Part shown: positions 1 through 9,224 of the stretch, in pieces
Numbering within the stretch: position 1 is the stretch's first letter
How the letters are laid out: each line of letters starts with the position of its first letter
NCBI RefSeq assembly: GCF_003072065.1
Contig: NZ_QCYG01000001.1
Location: 186,001 to 250,000, forward strand
Direction: 5' to 3'
DNA length: 64,000 nucleotides
Source: Thalassorhabdomicrobium marinisediminis
GTDB lineage: Bacteria; Pseudomonadota; Alphaproteobacteria; Rhodobacterales; Rhodobacteraceae
The notes under the pieces: generated by a model
What the model was told of the DNA's origin: nothing
The model's database searches: none
The model's input: only the letters and a program-made list of their open reading frames with translations
Position numbers and translations under genes: made by a program

Positions 1-194
1 GCCTTGGTCGTCGATTTGATGTGCCATTCGATCATCGGCAGGCCAAGGGCAGCGCTGACCTGACGGGCCAGCTCGGTCTTGCCGGTGCCCGGCTCGCCCT
101 TCACCAGAAGCGGGCGTTCCAGCGTCACGGCCGCGTTGACGGCCACGGTCAGATCGTCGGTTGCCACATAGGTGTCGGTGCCGGTGAATCGCAT
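1..194 (-). CDS. MoxR-family AAA ATPase, N-terminal fragment
   Basis: The first 64 residues of a minus-strand gene are present; the rest lies beyond the left edge. The Walker A motif GEPGTGKT occurs around residues 36-43, preceded by VTLERPLLVK, the usual context in MoxR-type AAA ATPases that act as chaperones with von Willebrand factor A partner proteins. The start is the ATG at 194-192. Only the P-loop region is visible, so the subfamily and partner cannot be given. It is divergent from dksA, with about 190 bases between them. Confidence 0.8.
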   Translation of the reverse strand, partial: MRFTGTDTYVATDDLTVAVNAAVTLERPLLVKGEPGTGKTELARQVSAALGLPMIEWHIKSTTK

Positions 195-230
195 CTTTTG
201 CCAGTCTTTCCGATAATTTACGTTTTGCCC

Positions 231-258
231 TAGCTATCATGTGGGGCCTGTCCATCAA
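231..258 (-). promoter_or_regulatory. candidate sigma-70 promoter for the MoxR-family gene
   Basis: Read on the minus strand, TTGATG (258-253) and TAGCTA (236-231) are separated by 16 bases. The predicted start of transcription is about 30 bases before the ATG at 194. The call rests on hexamer match and position only. Confidence 0.4.
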
Positions 259-387
259 GCCATGAAAATTTGCACGTGATCGGGGGTGACAGGGCGCGTG
301 GATGGGAGTAAAGGGTGCCCAAAGGAGGGCAGGGTTATGGCAAGTGCAAGCGAACATTCTGCAGGGATCGCCTCTGAGGGAGACACA

Positions 388-810
388 ATGAAAGCTGAGA
401 ATTTCCTTCCGGATGACTACAGACCGGCCGAGGATGAGCCGTTCATGAACGAGCGGCAGCTCGAATATTTCCGCCGCAAGTTGCTGGCGTGGCGGGCCGA
501 GATCCTTGAAGGCAGCCGCGACACGGTGGAAAGCATGAAAGGCGGCACGCGCAACATCCCCGACGTGGCCGACCGCGCTTCAGAAGAGACCGATCGCGCG
601 CTTGAGCTGCGCACCCGCGACCGTGAGCGCAAGCTGGTCGCCAAGATCGACAGCGCCCTGCGCCGCATTGATGAAGGTGAGTTCGGCTATTGCGACGTCA
701 CCGGTGAGCCGATCAGCCTCAAGCGGCTCGATGCCCGCCCCATCGCCACCATGAGCCTTGAGGCGCAGGAGCGGCATGAGCGGCGCGAAAAGGTGCATCG
801 CAACGATTAA
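388..810 (+). CDS. dksA: RNA polymerase-binding transcription factor DksA
   Basis: 140 residues with the DksA layout: N-terminal helix, long coiled coil and C-terminal zinc-finger-like globule. The coiled-coil tip carries Asp59-x-x-Asp62-Arg-Ala, matching the acidic tip residues that in Escherichia coli DksA work in the RNA polymerase secondary channel with ppGpp. The globule keeps one cysteine (Cys102); the other three zinc-ligand positions read Thr105, Ser123 and Ala126. Single-cysteine DksA proteins are known in Rhodobacter relatives. The chosen ATG has GAGGGAG six bases upstream and gives the usual MKAE start. A second in-frame ATG at 337 also has a strong Shine-Dalgarno (AAGGAGG, 322-328) and would add 17 residues. 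Confidence 0.92.
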   Translation: MKAENFLPDDYRPAEDEPFMNERQLEYFRRKLLAWRAEILEGSRDTVESMKGGTRNIPDVADRASEETDRALELRTRDRERKLVAKIDSALRRIDEGEFGYCDVTGEPISLKRLDARPIATMSLEAQERHERREKVHRND

Positions 811-822
811 GGGGTCCTTTGC

Positions 823-1983
823 GTGACCGGACATGAAGACAGGATCGGCGGCGGCCTCAACAGGGGTCGCCGCATTTGCGTTGTGGGTGGCGGGATCGGC
901 GGGCTGACGGCCGCGCTGGCCTTTGCGCGCAGCGGTGCCCGGGTCGAGGTTTACGAACAGGCGCCGGCGTTGACCGAGGTGGGCGCGGGCCTGCAGATCA
1001 CGCCGAACGGCGCGCGCGCGCTTGAGGCGCTGGGAATGCGCGAGGCGCTGGATGCCGCAGGGATCACTGCGCAGGCGGTCGCGCCGATGGATGCGCTGAG
1101 GGGGCGCGCGGTGACGCGGTTCGACTTATCCGACCTCGACGGGCCGCCCTACCGTTTCTTTCACCGCGCCGATCTGGTCGACATTCTCGCCCAAGCCTGT
1201 CGTGCCGCGGGCGTGACGGTGCACCTTGGCGCGCGGGTCGAGGCGCAGTCGCTTTCGGCGGACCTTGTGGTGGGGGCTGAGGGCATCCATTCGCCAACGC
1301 GGGCAGTGCTGAACGGGCCGCAAGAGCCGTTCTTCACGGGGCAGGTGGCCTGGCGCGCGGTGATCGACGCGCCCGACGCCCCGCCGGTGGCGCGGATCTG
1401 GATGGCCCCGCGCCGCCACGTGGTCACCTATCCGATCTCCGGCGGCCGGTTAAACGTGGTCGCCGTGCAGGAACGCCAGAACTGGGCGCCCGAGGGCTGG
1501 GCCCATGCGGACGATCCGGGCAACCTGCGCCACGTGTTCCGCGACGTTTCTGCCCCGCTCAAGGCCGTGCTGGCGCAGGTGGAGGAGGTTCACCTGTGGG
1601 GCCTGTTCCGCCACCCCGTGGCCGAGGTGTGGGGCCGCAGCGGGCTTTGCCTGCTGGGCGATGCCGCGCATCCGACGCTGCCCTTCTTGGCACAGGGCGC
1701 GAATTTGGCGATCGAGGATGCCTACGTTCTGGCGCAATCCTGCGATGGGCATGAGGATATTGCCGCAGCGTTAAGAATGTATGAATCCCGTCGCAAGCCA
1801 CGGGTCAAACGCGCCATCGCTGCGGCGACGGCCAATGCGCGCAAGTATCACCTGTCGGGTGCTGCGCGAAGAGTCGCCCATACAGGGTTGAAAACGCTGG
1901 GGATTGTTGCCCCCGGGGCTTTTGTGGGCCGGATGGATTGGCTGTACGGGCATGACGTGACCGCACCGCCGCGCGGTCGTTAA
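823..1983 (+). CDS. FAD-dependent aromatic monooxygenase (UbiH/salicylate hydroxylase type)
   Basis: 386 residues. The N-terminal Rossmann fingerprint VVGGGIGGLTAA (about residues 20-31) binds FAD, and the second FAD motif LLGDAAHPTLPF sits near residue 280, followed by GANLAIEDA. This is the class A flavoprotein hydroxylase plan used on aromatic acids such as salicylate or 3-hydroxybenzoate; the substrate cannot be deduced here because no aromatic catabolic genes are adjacent. Start is GTG, 12 bases after dksA. Its stop overlaps the stop of the convergent xthA by three bases. Confidence 0.85.
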   Translation: MTGHEDRIGGGLNRGRRICVVGGGIGGLTAALAFARSGARVEVYEQAPALTEVGAGLQITPNGARALEALGMREALDAAGITAQAVAPMDALRGRAVTRFDLSDLDGPPYRFFHRADLVDILAQACRAAGVTVHLGARVEAQSLSADLVVGAEGIHSPTRAVLNGPQEPFFTGQVAWRAVIDAPDAPPVARIWMAPRRHVVTYPISGGRLNVVAVQERQNWAPEGWAHADDPGNLRHVFRDVSAPLKAVLAQVEEVHLWGLFRHPVAEVWGRSGLCLLGDAAHPTLPFLAQGANLAIEDAYVLAQSCDGHEDIAAALRMYESRRKPRVKRAIAAATANARKYHLSGAARRVAHTGLKTLGIVAPGAFVGRMDWLYGHDVTAPPRGR

Positions 1984-2780
1984 GCGGCCAGATCTACCCA
2001 GACTGGCACGTGGTCCGAGGGTTTTTCCCGGCCCCGCACATCGGCTTCGATCCAGCAATCGTTGAGCATGTCAGCACATTGATAGGACAGCAGAAAATGG
2101 TCGATGCGGATGCCGTCGTTGCGGTCGTAAGCGCCCGCCTGATAATCCCAGAACGAGTAGTGCCCGCCCCCCTGATGGCGCGCGCGGAACGCCTCGGTCA
2201 GGCCGAGGTTCAGCAACCGCCGGAAGGCCGCCCGGCTGTCAGGGCGGAACAGCGCATCATCGCGCCAGGCGTCGGGGCGTTTCGCATCCTCGGCCTGGGG
2301 AATAATGTTGTAATCTCCGGCCATTAGGAAGGGTTCTTCTAGTTCGATCAGCGCTTGGGCACGGGCGCGCAGACGCTCCATCCAGCGCAGCTTGTAGTCG
2401 AATTTCTCGCCCGGAGCGGGGTTGCCGTTGGGCAGATAGAGGCCGCAGAGCCGCACAGGCGTCTCGCCGATCACCGTGGCCTCGATATAGCGCGCCTCGA
2501 TGTCGTCGGCCCCGTCGCGCCCTGCGCCTTCGCCCCCGGGCAGGCCGCGGGTCACATCCTCAAGCGGCAGCTTTGAGAGGATCGCAACCCCGTTGAAGCC
2601 TTTTTGCCCATGGGTTTCAACGGTATAGCCGAGGTTCTCAAAGTGCTCACGCGGGAAATTCTCGTCCACCGACTTGATCTCCTGCAGCAGGGCGACATCC
2701 GGTTGCGATGTCTCGAGCCACTCCGTCAGGGCGGTGATGCGGGCTTTGATGCCGTTGATGTTGAACGTCGCGATTTTCAT
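1980..2780 (-). CDS. xthA: exodeoxyribonuclease III (AP endonuclease)
   Basis: 266 residues, the usual length for ExoIII-type Mg-dependent endo/exonucleases of base-excision repair. It begins MKIATFNINGIKAR, has the metal-binding glutamate in LLQEIK (Glu34), the AGDYNIIPQ segment, and ends with the catalytic SDHVPVWVDL motif. It would cleave abasic sites and remove 3'-blocking groups. AGGTGG lies just before the ATG. It converges on and slightly overlaps the flavin monooxygenase gene. Confidence 0.94.
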   Translation of the reverse strand: MKIATFNINGIKARITALTEWLETSQPDVALLQEIKSVDENFPREHFENLGYTVETHGQKGFNGVAILSKLPLEDVTRGLPGGEGAGRDGADDIEARYIEATVIGETPVRLCGLYLPNGNPAPGEKFDYKLRWMERLRARAQALIELEEPFLMAGDYNIIPQAEDAKRPDAWRDDALFRPDSRAAFRRLLNLGLTEAFRARHQGGGHYSFWDYQAGAYDRNDGIRIDHFLLSYQCADMLNDCWIEADVRGREKPSDHVPVWVDLAA

Positions 2781-2843
2781 GGGCCACCTGTGATTGCCCG
2801 CCCGTTCTGCCCTGCAACGGGCCGCGGCACAAGGCGCAGCGCG

Positions 2844-3170
2844 CTACATCGAGAAGCTGACGCCGCAGCCGCACGAGCTGCTGGCGTTCGGGTTCTCGAT
2901 CACAAAGCGCGCGCCGATCAGCTCTTCGCTGAAATCGATGGTGGCATCGGCAAGGAAGGGCAGCGAGACGCTGTCGATCACGACCTTTTCGCCCTCACCC
3001 TCAAGCACCAGATCGTCATCGGCGGGGGCATCAAGGTCGATTTCATACTCGAACCCCGAGCAGCCGCCGCCCTTGACGCCGATCCGCAGCGCCTTGCCGT
3101 CGGCACTGGCGCCAATCTCGGCGAGCCGTTCAAAGGCGCGGGGGGTCACTTTCGGGGGCAGGGTCAGCAT
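2844..3170 (-). CDS. erpA: A-type iron-sulfur carrier ErpA/IscA
   Basis: 108 residues of the HesB/IscA/ErpA fold. The three conserved cysteines are Cys37 (GGGCSGFEY) and Cys100/Cys102 in the C-terminal SCGCGVSF motif. These carriers hold and deliver [2Fe-2S] or [4Fe-4S] clusters to apo-targets. The MLTLPP start was chosen because upstream sequence does not look like this family and a promoter (3201-3229) lies inside the longer open frame. Distinguishing ErpA from IscA by eye is uncertain; absence of isc/suf neighbours favours ErpA. Confidence 0.88.
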   Translation of the reverse strand: MLTLPPKVTPRAFERLAEIGASADGKALRIGVKGGGCSGFEYEIDLDAPADDDLVLEGEGEKVVIDSVSLPFLADATIDFSEELIGARFVIENPNASSSCGCGVSFSM

Positions 3171-3200
3171 AATCGGGCCTATCGGTTGCGCGTCAGGTTT

Positions 3201-3229
3201 AATATAGGAAAGGCAGGCAGAGGCGACAA
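3201..3229 (-). promoter_or_regulatory. sigma-70-type promoter for erpA
   Basis: On the minus strand TTGTCG (3229-3224) and TATATT (3206-3201) are separated by exactly 17 bases. Predicted transcription start is about 24 bases before the erpA ATG. A perfect six-base dyad, GCGACA (3223-3228) and TGTCGC (3235-3240), overlaps the -35 and lies between erpA and dgt. Confidence 0.6.
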
Positions 3230-3255
3230 GGCAGTGTCGCCAGTAAGGGACGAAG

Positions 3256-4455
3256 ATGACGGCAGTATTCGCGTGCAGCCCGGCGCAGACGCACGGGCGC
3301 TTGTATCCGGAAGACGAGAGCGCGTTTCGCTCTCCGTTCCAGAGGGACCGCGACCGGATCATCCATTCCAGCGCGTTCCGGCGGCTGAAACACAAGACAC
3401 AGGTATTCGTCGAGCATGAGGGCGATTATTTCCGCACCCGTCTGACCCATTCCATCGAGGTGGCGCAGGTGGCGCGGACCATCGCCGGGGCGCTGGGGCT
3501 CAACGGAGAGCTGACCGAGGCGGTGGCGCTGGCCCATGACCTTGGCCACACGCCCTTTGGCCACACCGGAGAGGACGCGCTGTCCGCGCTGATGCAGCCC
3601 TATGGCGGCTTCGATCACAACGCGCAGGCGATCCGCATCGTCACCTCGCTTGAACGGCACTACGCGGAGTGGGACGGGCTGAACCTCACATGGGAGACGC
3701 TGGAGGGGATCGCCAAACACAACGGTCCTGTTGCGCCCTTTCAGGGCGCCGGGCCGGTGGAGGCTCCTGTCCCTTACGCGCTTGAGGATTACAACGCCCG
3801 GCACGATCTGGAACTGCACACGCATGCCAGCGCCGAGGCGCAGGTGGCGGCGTTGTCCGACGACATCGCCTACAACCATCACGACATCCACGACGGGCTG
3901 CGGGCAGAGCTGTTCAGCACCGACGATCTGCTGCAATTGCCCGTGGTCGGTACCTGTTTCCGGCGGGTCGATGCCAAATACCCCGGTCTCGACAAGTATC
4001 GCCGCCGGCATGAAGCGCTGCGGCGGTTCTTCGGGGTGATGGTCGAGGATGTGATCGGTGTGAGTCGCGCCAACCTCGCCGCACTTGGGCCGCAAAGCTG
4101 CGCCGATGTGCGCGGCGCGGGGCGCATGATGGTGCAATTCTCGCCCGAGCTTTGGAATGACCTCAAGGTGATCCGCAAGTTCCTGTTCTCAAGGATGTAT
4201 CGCGCCCCCAGCGTGGTCGACATGCGGCGCGATGTGACGCAGGTGGTCGAGGATCTGTTCCCGTTTTTCATGGAGCAGCCCGAGCACTTGCCCAAACAGT
4301 GGCGTCGCGATGTGGAACGGTCGGATACAAAAACAGACTTGGCAAGAATTGTAGCGGACTACATTGCAGGCATGACAGATCGATTTGCGCTGCGCGAACA
4401 TGCCCGGCTGATCGGCAATACCCCGGTTCCGGAAGGTGTGACCTATGGCAATTGA
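3256..4455 (+). CDS. dgt: deoxyguanosinetriphosphate triphosphohydrolase-like protein
   Basis: 399 residues with an HD phosphohydrolase domain. His65 (RLTHSIEVA) and His94-Asp95 (ALAHDLGHTPFGH) supply metal ligands, with a further Asp in the ALSDDIAYNHHD segment. Members convert dNTPs to deoxynucleoside plus triphosphate and influence dNTP pools. AAGGGA lies before the ATG. Length matches the short alphaproteobacterial clade rather than the roughly 500-residue E. coli enzyme. The 3' end overlaps the antiporter gene by 11 bases. Confidence 0.93.
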   Translation: MTAVFACSPAQTHGRLYPEDESAFRSPFQRDRDRIIHSSAFRRLKHKTQVFVEHEGDYFRTRLTHSIEVAQVARTIAGALGLNGELTEAVALAHDLGHTPFGHTGEDALSALMQPYGGFDHNAQAIRIVTSLERHYAEWDGLNLTWETLEGIAKHNGPVAPFQGAGPVEAPVPYALEDYNARHDLELHTHASAEAQVAALSDDIAYNHHDIHDGLRAELFSTDDLLQLPVVGTCFRRVDAKYPGLDKYRRRHEALRRFFGVMVEDVIGVSRANLAALGPQSCADVRGAGRMMVQFSPELWNDLKVIRKFLFSRMYRAPSVVDMRRDVTQVVEDLFPFFMEQPEHLPKQWRRDVERSDTKTDLARIVADYIAGMTDRFALREHARLIGNTPVPEGVTYGN

Positions 4456-6292
4456 AACAGCAACCGATGCCGCGATGTCGCCGGTGATGGCCTTTGCGCT
4501 GGTCGGCGTCCTTGGCGTCGGGAGCCAATGGGTCGCGTGGCGGCTGCGCATGCCGGCGATCGTGCTGATGCTGGCGGCAGGCATTCTGGTGGGGCCGGTG
4601 CTGGGCCTGTTCGATCCTGCGCGGGACATCGGGCCGCTGATGGGGCCGATGATCTCGATCGCGGTGGCGATCATCCTGTTCGAGGGCGGGCTGACGCTGA
4701 ATTTCCATCAGTTGCGCGACGCGGCTGTGGGGGTGAAGCGGCTGGTGTTCATCGGCGCGCCGCTGGGCTGGATCACCTCGGCGCTGGCGCTGCACTACGG
4801 GGCCGGGCTGTCGTGGCAGGCCTCGGCCGTGTTCGGCGGCATCATGATCGTCACCGGCCCCACGGTGATCGCGCCGCTGTTGCGCACCGCGCGGCTGGCA
4901 CGGCGGCCGGCGGCCCTGTTGCACTGGGAAGCCATTGTTAACGATCCGGTGGGGGCCATGGCGGCCGTTCTGGCCTTCGAGGTGGTCGTGGTGATCAACA
5001 CAAAGACCATTTTCGGCGCGGCGGCGGTCGAACTGGCCGTCGGGATCGCGGCGGCGCTGGCCTTGGGCTGGGCTGCGGGCTTCGGGCTGGCGCGGGCGTT
5101 CAAGCGCGGCTGGGTGCCTGAATATATGAAGGTGCCGGTGCTGTTCGCAACGCTGCTGGCGGTCTTCGGGCTGACCGACGGCATCCTGCACGAAAGCGGG
5201 CTTCTGGCGGTGACGGTCATGGGCATCGTGATCGCCAACGCGGGTCTGCCGTCCTTTACCGAGGTGCGGCGGTTCAAGGAGCATGCGACGATCCTGCTGG
5301 TGTCGGGCGTCTTCATCCTGTTGGCGGCGGGTCTGGATTTCAGCCTGCTGGCGCAACTCACATGGCGCTCGGCGGTTTTCGTGTTGGCGGTGGTGTTGCT
5401 GGCGCGCCCGATCACGGTGTTTGCCTCGCTCATCGGGTCGGGTCTGCCGTGGCGCGAACAGGTGTTGGTGGCCTTCACCGGCCCGCGCGGCGTGGTGCTG
5501 GTCGCGGTGGCCGGCCTGTTCGGAGAGCGTCTGGTCTCGGTCGGGGTCGAGGATGCCGCCGTGATCCCGGCGCTGGCTTTCCTGCTGGTGGCGGTCACCG
5601 TGGTGCTGCATGGCTTCACGCTGGCGCCCTTGGCGCGGGCGCTGGGGCTGGCGGGGGCCGACAAGCCCGGCGTCATCATCATCGGCGGGTCGGACTGGTC
5701 CACCGCGCTGGCCGAGGCGCTGATGTCGGCGGATGTGCCGGTGCTGATGACCGACCCGAACTACAGCAACCTGCGCACGGCGCGGCGGGCGGGCGTGCCT
5801 ACGTTCTCGGGCGATATCCTGTCCGAGGGCGCGGAAGAGCGGTTGGAGCTGATCAGCTATTCGATGATCATCGCGGCCACGGACAACGATGCCTACAACA
5901 CGCTGGTGGCCACGGACCTCGGGCCGGAATACGGGCGCGAGAACGTGTTTCAGGTGGGCCGTGCGAAGTCCGAGAACCGTCGTCACCAGTTGCCTGCCAC
6001 GCTGGGCGGGCGGCCGCTGGGCCTGCAGGCGACCTATAACGAGTTGGGGCAACTGCTGCGCGAGGGCTGGACCTTCCGCATCACCCGCCTGTCCGAGGAA
6101 TTCACCTTTGAGGATTGGCGCGCCAAACGCCCCGAGGCGCGGGCGCTGGGGCTGTTGTCCGAGGATGGCGAGTTGAAGCTCTATTCCAAGGATTCCCACA
6201 TGAAGCCCGAGCCGGGGATGCAGGTCGTCGCCTTCCGCCCGCCCAACGGCGAGAGCAACACGGACGAGACGCAGCCGCCGATCTCAGCCTGA
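4445..6292 (+). CDS. CPA1-type cation:proton antiporter with C-terminal TrkA-N domain
   Basis: 615 residues. Residues 1 to about 400 form a run of 12 or so hydrophobic segments, including the half-helix signature GPTVIAPLL and the ion-site region EAIVNDPVGA, typical of NhaP/CPA1 Na+(K+)/H+ exchangers in the inner membrane. From about residue 410 a soluble TrkA-N/RCK-like nucleotide-binding domain follows (KPGVIIIGGSDW...DPNYSNLRTARRAG...ISYSMIIAATDND), suggesting ligand gating. It starts inside the dgt reading frame, so the two are probably co-transcribed and translationally coupled. Ion selectivity cannot be read from sequence alone. Confidence 0.88.
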   Translation: MAIETATDAAMSPVMAFALVGVLGVGSQWVAWRLRMPAIVLMLAAGILVGPVLGLFDPARDIGPLMGPMISIAVAIILFEGGLTLNFHQLRDAAVGVKRLVFIGAPLGWITSALALHYGAGLSWQASAVFGGIMIVTGPTVIAPLLRTARLARRPAALLHWEAIVNDPVGAMAAVLAFEVVVVINTKTIFGAAAVELAVGIAAALALGWAAGFGLARAFKRGWVPEYMKVPVLFATLLAVFGLTDGILHESGLLAVTVMGIVIANAGLPSFTEVRRFKEHATILLVSGVFILLAAGLDFSLLAQLTWRSAVFVLAVVLLARPITVFASLIGSGLPWREQVLVAFTGPRGVVLVAVAGLFGERLVSVGVEDAAVIPALAFLLVAVTVVLHGFTLAPLARALGLAGADKPGVIIIGGSDWSTALAEALMSADVPVLMTDPNYSNLRTARRAGVPTFSGDILSEGAEERLELISYSMIIAATDNDAYNTLVATDLGPEYGRENVFQVGRAKSENRRHQLPATLGGRPLGLQATYNELGQLLREGWTFRITRLSEEFTFEDWRAKRPEARALGLLSEDGELKLYSKDSHMKPEPGMQVVAFRPPNGESNTDETQPPISA

Positions 6293-6294
6293 CA

Positions 6295-6322
6295 TTGACC
6301 TAACCGCCACGGGTGGTAAACC
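6295..6322 (+). promoter_or_regulatory. candidate promoter for the argS-scpB operon
   Basis: TTGACC (6295-6300) and TAAACC (6317-6322) are 16 bases apart, placing a start site about 25 bases before the argS ATG. The -35 is strong; the -10 is ordinary. Confidence 0.45.
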
Positions 6323-6352
6323 GCGCGAACCCATCCCTGACGAGATAGACCC

Positions 6353-8089
6353 ATGAACCTGTTTTCCGATATCCGCGCGCTTGTGATCGACTGCCTTGAC
6401 GTTCTGGCCGCCGAAGGCGTTCTGCCCGACGGTCTGGCCTATGACAACGTCACGGTTGAGCCGCCCCGCGATCCGGCCCATGGCGACATGGCGACCAACG
6501 CGGCGATGGTGCTGGCCAAGCCTGCCCGTATGAAGCCGCGCGACATTGCCGATGCGCTGGCGGGCAAACTGGGCGCGGATGCGCGCATCAGCAGCGCCGA
6601 GGTGGCCGGACCGGGGTTCTTGAACCTGCGGCTTGCGGCGGGGGTCTGGGCCGATGTGGTGCGCGCCGCGCTCACCGATGCAAGCTACGGCACATCCGAC
6701 ATGGGGCAGGGCCGCAAGATCAACGTGGAATACGTCAGCGCCAACCCCACCGGCCCGCTGCACGTGGGCCACACGCGCGGCGCGATTTTCGGCGACGCAC
6801 TGGCGTCCTTGCTGGATTACGCGGGCTACGATGTCACCCGCGAATACTATATCAACGATGGCGGCGGTCAGGTCGATGTCCTCGCCCGGTCGGTCTATCT
6901 GCGCTACCTTGAAGCCCACGGGCAAGAGGTCACCTTCGAGGATGGCACCTATCCCGGCGACTATCTGATTGCCGCGGGTGAGGCGCTCAAGGACAAAGTG
7001 GGCGATGCCTATGTGGGCAAGGACGAAGACGTCTGGCTGGCCGAGGTGCGCAGCTTTGCCACGGACGCGATGATGGACCTGATCCGCGAGGATCTGGCCG
7101 CGCTCGGCATCAAGATGGACGTCTTCTTCTCGGAGAAATCGCTGTACGGCACCGGCCGCATCGAACAGGCGATCGACGATCTGAAATCCAAGGACCTGAT
7201 CTATTGGGGCACGCTGAAGCCGCCAAAGGGCAAGATGCCCGAGGATTGGGCCCCCCGCGAACAATGGCTGTTCAAGTCCACCGAGTTCGGCGATGACGAG
7301 GATCGCCCGGTGCAGAAGGGTGATGGCGCTTGGACCTATTTCGCCCCCGACATCGCCTATCACTATGACAAGGTGACGCGCGGCTTCGACGGTCTGGTCG
7401 ACGTCTTCGGCGCGGACCACACCGGCTATGTCAAACGCATGAAGGCGGCGGTCGCGGCCCTGTCCGAGGGCAGGGTGCCGCTTGACATCAAGCTGGCGCA
7501 GATCGTGCGGCTGTTCAAGAACGGCCAGGAATTCAAGATGTCGAAGCGCGCCGGCACCTTCATCACGGTGCGCGATCTGGTCGATGAGGTGGGCAAGGAC
7601 GTCGCCCGCTTCATCATGCTGACGCGCAAGAACGACACGCCCTTCGACTTCGATTTCGACAAGGCGGTCGAGCAGTCCAAGGACAACCCCGTGTTCTACG
7701 TGCAATACGCCAGCGCGCGGGTGCATTCGGTGCTGCGCAAAGCCGCCGAGGCGGGGATCGACACCTCCGATCCGGCGGCGGCGGACCTGTCGCTGGCCGC
7801 GCACGAGGCGGAGCTGGCGCTGGCCGGCAAGATCGCCGAATGGCCCCGCGTGGTCGAGGTAGCCGCCCGCACCCATGAGCCGCACCGCGTCGCCCTTTAC
7901 CTTTACGACCTCGCGTCCGAGCTGCATTCGCTGTGGAATCGCGGCAACGACGATGCCTCTTTGCGCTTCCTGCAAGAGGATAACATCCCCGCAACACAGG
8001 CGAAAATCGCCCTGATCCGTGCCGCAAACGTTGTAATTTCCCACGGTCTGGGTATTTTGGGCGTAACTCCGGCAAAAGAGATGCGCTAA
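6353..8089 (+). CDS. argS: arginyl-tRNA synthetase
   Basis: 578 residues, class Ia synthetase that charges tRNA-Arg. An N-terminal Add1-like domain is followed by the HIGH-type signature [15 protein letters not shown] near residues 127-141 and a KMSK loop (FKMSKRAG) near 394-398; the C-terminal anticodon-binding helical domain contains the conserved HNLYDLAS-like segment ([15 protein letters not shown]). It heads a run of same-strand genes reaching scpB and the small protein at 11803. Confidence 0.97.
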   Translation: MNLFSDIRALVIDCLDVLAAEGVLPDGLAYDNVTVEPPRDPAHGDMATNAAMVLAKPARMKPRDIADALAGKLGADARISSAEVAGPGFLNLRLAAGVWADVVRAALTDASYGTSDMGQGRKINVEYVSANPTGPLHVGHTRGAIFGDALASLLDYAGYDVTREYYINDGGGQVDVLARSVYLRYLEAHGQEVTFEDGTYPGDYLIAAGEALKDKVGDAYVGKDEDVWLAEVRSFATDAMMDLIREDLAALGIKMDVFFSEKSLYGTGRIEQAIDDLKSKDLIYWGTLKPPKGKMPEDWAPREQWLFKSTEFGDDEDRPVQKGDGAWTYFAPDIAYHYDKVTRGFDGLVDVFGADHTGYVKRMKAAVAALSEGRVPLDIKLAQIVRLFKNGQEFKMSKRAGTFITVRDLVDEVGKDVARFIMLTRKNDTPFDFDFDKAVEQSKDNPVFYVQYASARVHSVLRKAAEAGIDTSDPAAADLSLAAHEAELALAGKIAEWPRVVEVAARTHEPHRVALYLYDLASELHSLWNRGNDDASLRFLQEDNIPATQAKIALIRAANVVISHGLGILGVTPAKEMR

Positions 8090-8162
8090 AGCGCACGTGT
8101 CTGGAGCGTTGAGGCGTAGTTTGGGATGAAGGCGCGGCCCTCATCCAGAGTGAGGCAGGCAC

Positions 8163-9224
8163 ATGGTTAAGTATTCAGACGACCCCGCTGCGGGTGAAAC
8201 GGCGACTCCATCGGGGTTGGGCGCGGGCAAATACGTGAACGTGGCCGCGGCGGCGCTTTCCGTTGCGCTGATCGGTGGCGTCGGTGTCTGGGGCTACAAG
8301 CTGCTGGTGCGCGACGTGACCGGCATCCCCGTGGTGCGGGCGATGCAGGGCGACATGCGCGTGGCCCCCGAGAACCCGGGCGGCGAGATTGCCGCCCATG
8401 TGGGCCTTTCGGTCAATTCCGTCCCCGCAGACGGCGGCGCGGCAGAGCCGGAGGATCGCCTGATCCTTGCCCCCAGTCAGGTGAACCTGCAAGCGGAAGA
8501 CATGGCCGTGGCACCGGTTCTGGCCGATGGGCGCGACGAAACCCCTGCCGCCGAGGCAGGTGAGGTCGTGGCCGCCGGATCGCCCGAGATCGCCGATCCG
8601 CTGGCCCAGTCCCCGACGCCCGCGGCCCTGACCGACGATGCGGACGATGGCGCGGACGCCGTGGCCGCGGTCGCCGCAACCTCCGAGCCTTCCGGCCCGC
8701 TGAGCGCCGAAGACGTGCTGGCGCTGGCCGACCAGATCGCATCGGGCTCCGAGCCCATGGGCGCGCTGGCCGAGGGTGAGGACGTGCCGGTTGCGGTGGC
8801 CGTCAACGGTGTGACAGTCGATCCCGACGTGATCCCCGACGCGGTGCCCGGTGTGCGCCGCTCGCCACGCCCCTCAAGCCGCCCGGCGCGACGGGTGGCC
8901 CCGGCGGCCGCGCCTGCCGCCTCCACTCCGGCACCACAGGCCCCGGCGCAGGTGACAACGGCCGCGATCCCCGAAGGGACGAAACTGGTGCAGCTTGGCG
9001 CCTTCGACAGCCCCGACATCGCGGCGAACGAATGGGCGCGGCTGACCGGGCGGTTCCCGGAGTTTTTCGACGGCAAGGATCAGGTTATCCAAGAAGCGAA
9101 GTCCGGCGGGCGCACCTTCTTCCGCCTGCGGGCCACAGGCTTCGCGGACCTGAGCGACGCACGGCGCTTCTGTTCGGCGATGTCCGCCGAGGGCGCGCCC
9201 TGCATCCCGGTCGTCGTGCGCTGA
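8163..9224 (+). CDS. SPOR-domain inner-membrane protein
   Basis: 353 residues: short cytoplasmic N-terminus, one transmembrane helix at about 22-44 (AAAALSVALIGGVGVWGY), a long acidic Ala/Pro-rich periplasmic linker, and a C-terminal SPOR domain from about residue 275 (TKLVQLGAFDSPDIAANEWARL...). SPOR domains bind glycan strands lacking stem peptides and localise to the septum, as in FtsN. The neighbour nagZ also acts on peptidoglycan fragments, supporting an envelope or division role. GAGGCAGG precedes the ATG. The stop overlaps the nagZ ATG (TGATG). Confidence 0.9.
   Translation: MVKYSDDPAAGETATPSGLGAGKYVNVAAAALSVALIGGVGVWGYKLLVRDVTGIPVVRAMQGDMRVAPENPGGEIAAHVGLSVNSVPADGGAAEPEDRLILAPSQVNLQAEDMAVAPVLADGRDETPAAEAGEVVAAGSPEIADPLAQSPTPAALTDDADDGADAVAAVAATSEPSGPLSAEDVLALADQIASGSEPMGALAEGEDVPVAVAVNGVTVDPDVIPDAVPGVRRSPRPSSRPARRVAPAAAPAASTPAPQAPAQVTTAAIPEGTKLVQLGAFDSPDIAANEWARLTGRFPEFFDGKDQVIQEAKSGGRTFFRLRATGFADLSDARRFCSAMSAEGAPCIPVVVR

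Noticed and set aside
1505-1774. Plus-strand alternate frame in the flavin monooxygenase gene
   Set aside because: Overlapping frame with no motif; the main frame carries both FAD-binding motifs.
4268-6199. 643-codon minus-strand open frame opposite the antiporter
   Set aside because: Composition is Arg/His/Gln/Pro-rich without any domain, as expected from the reverse complement of a high-GC membrane-protein gene.
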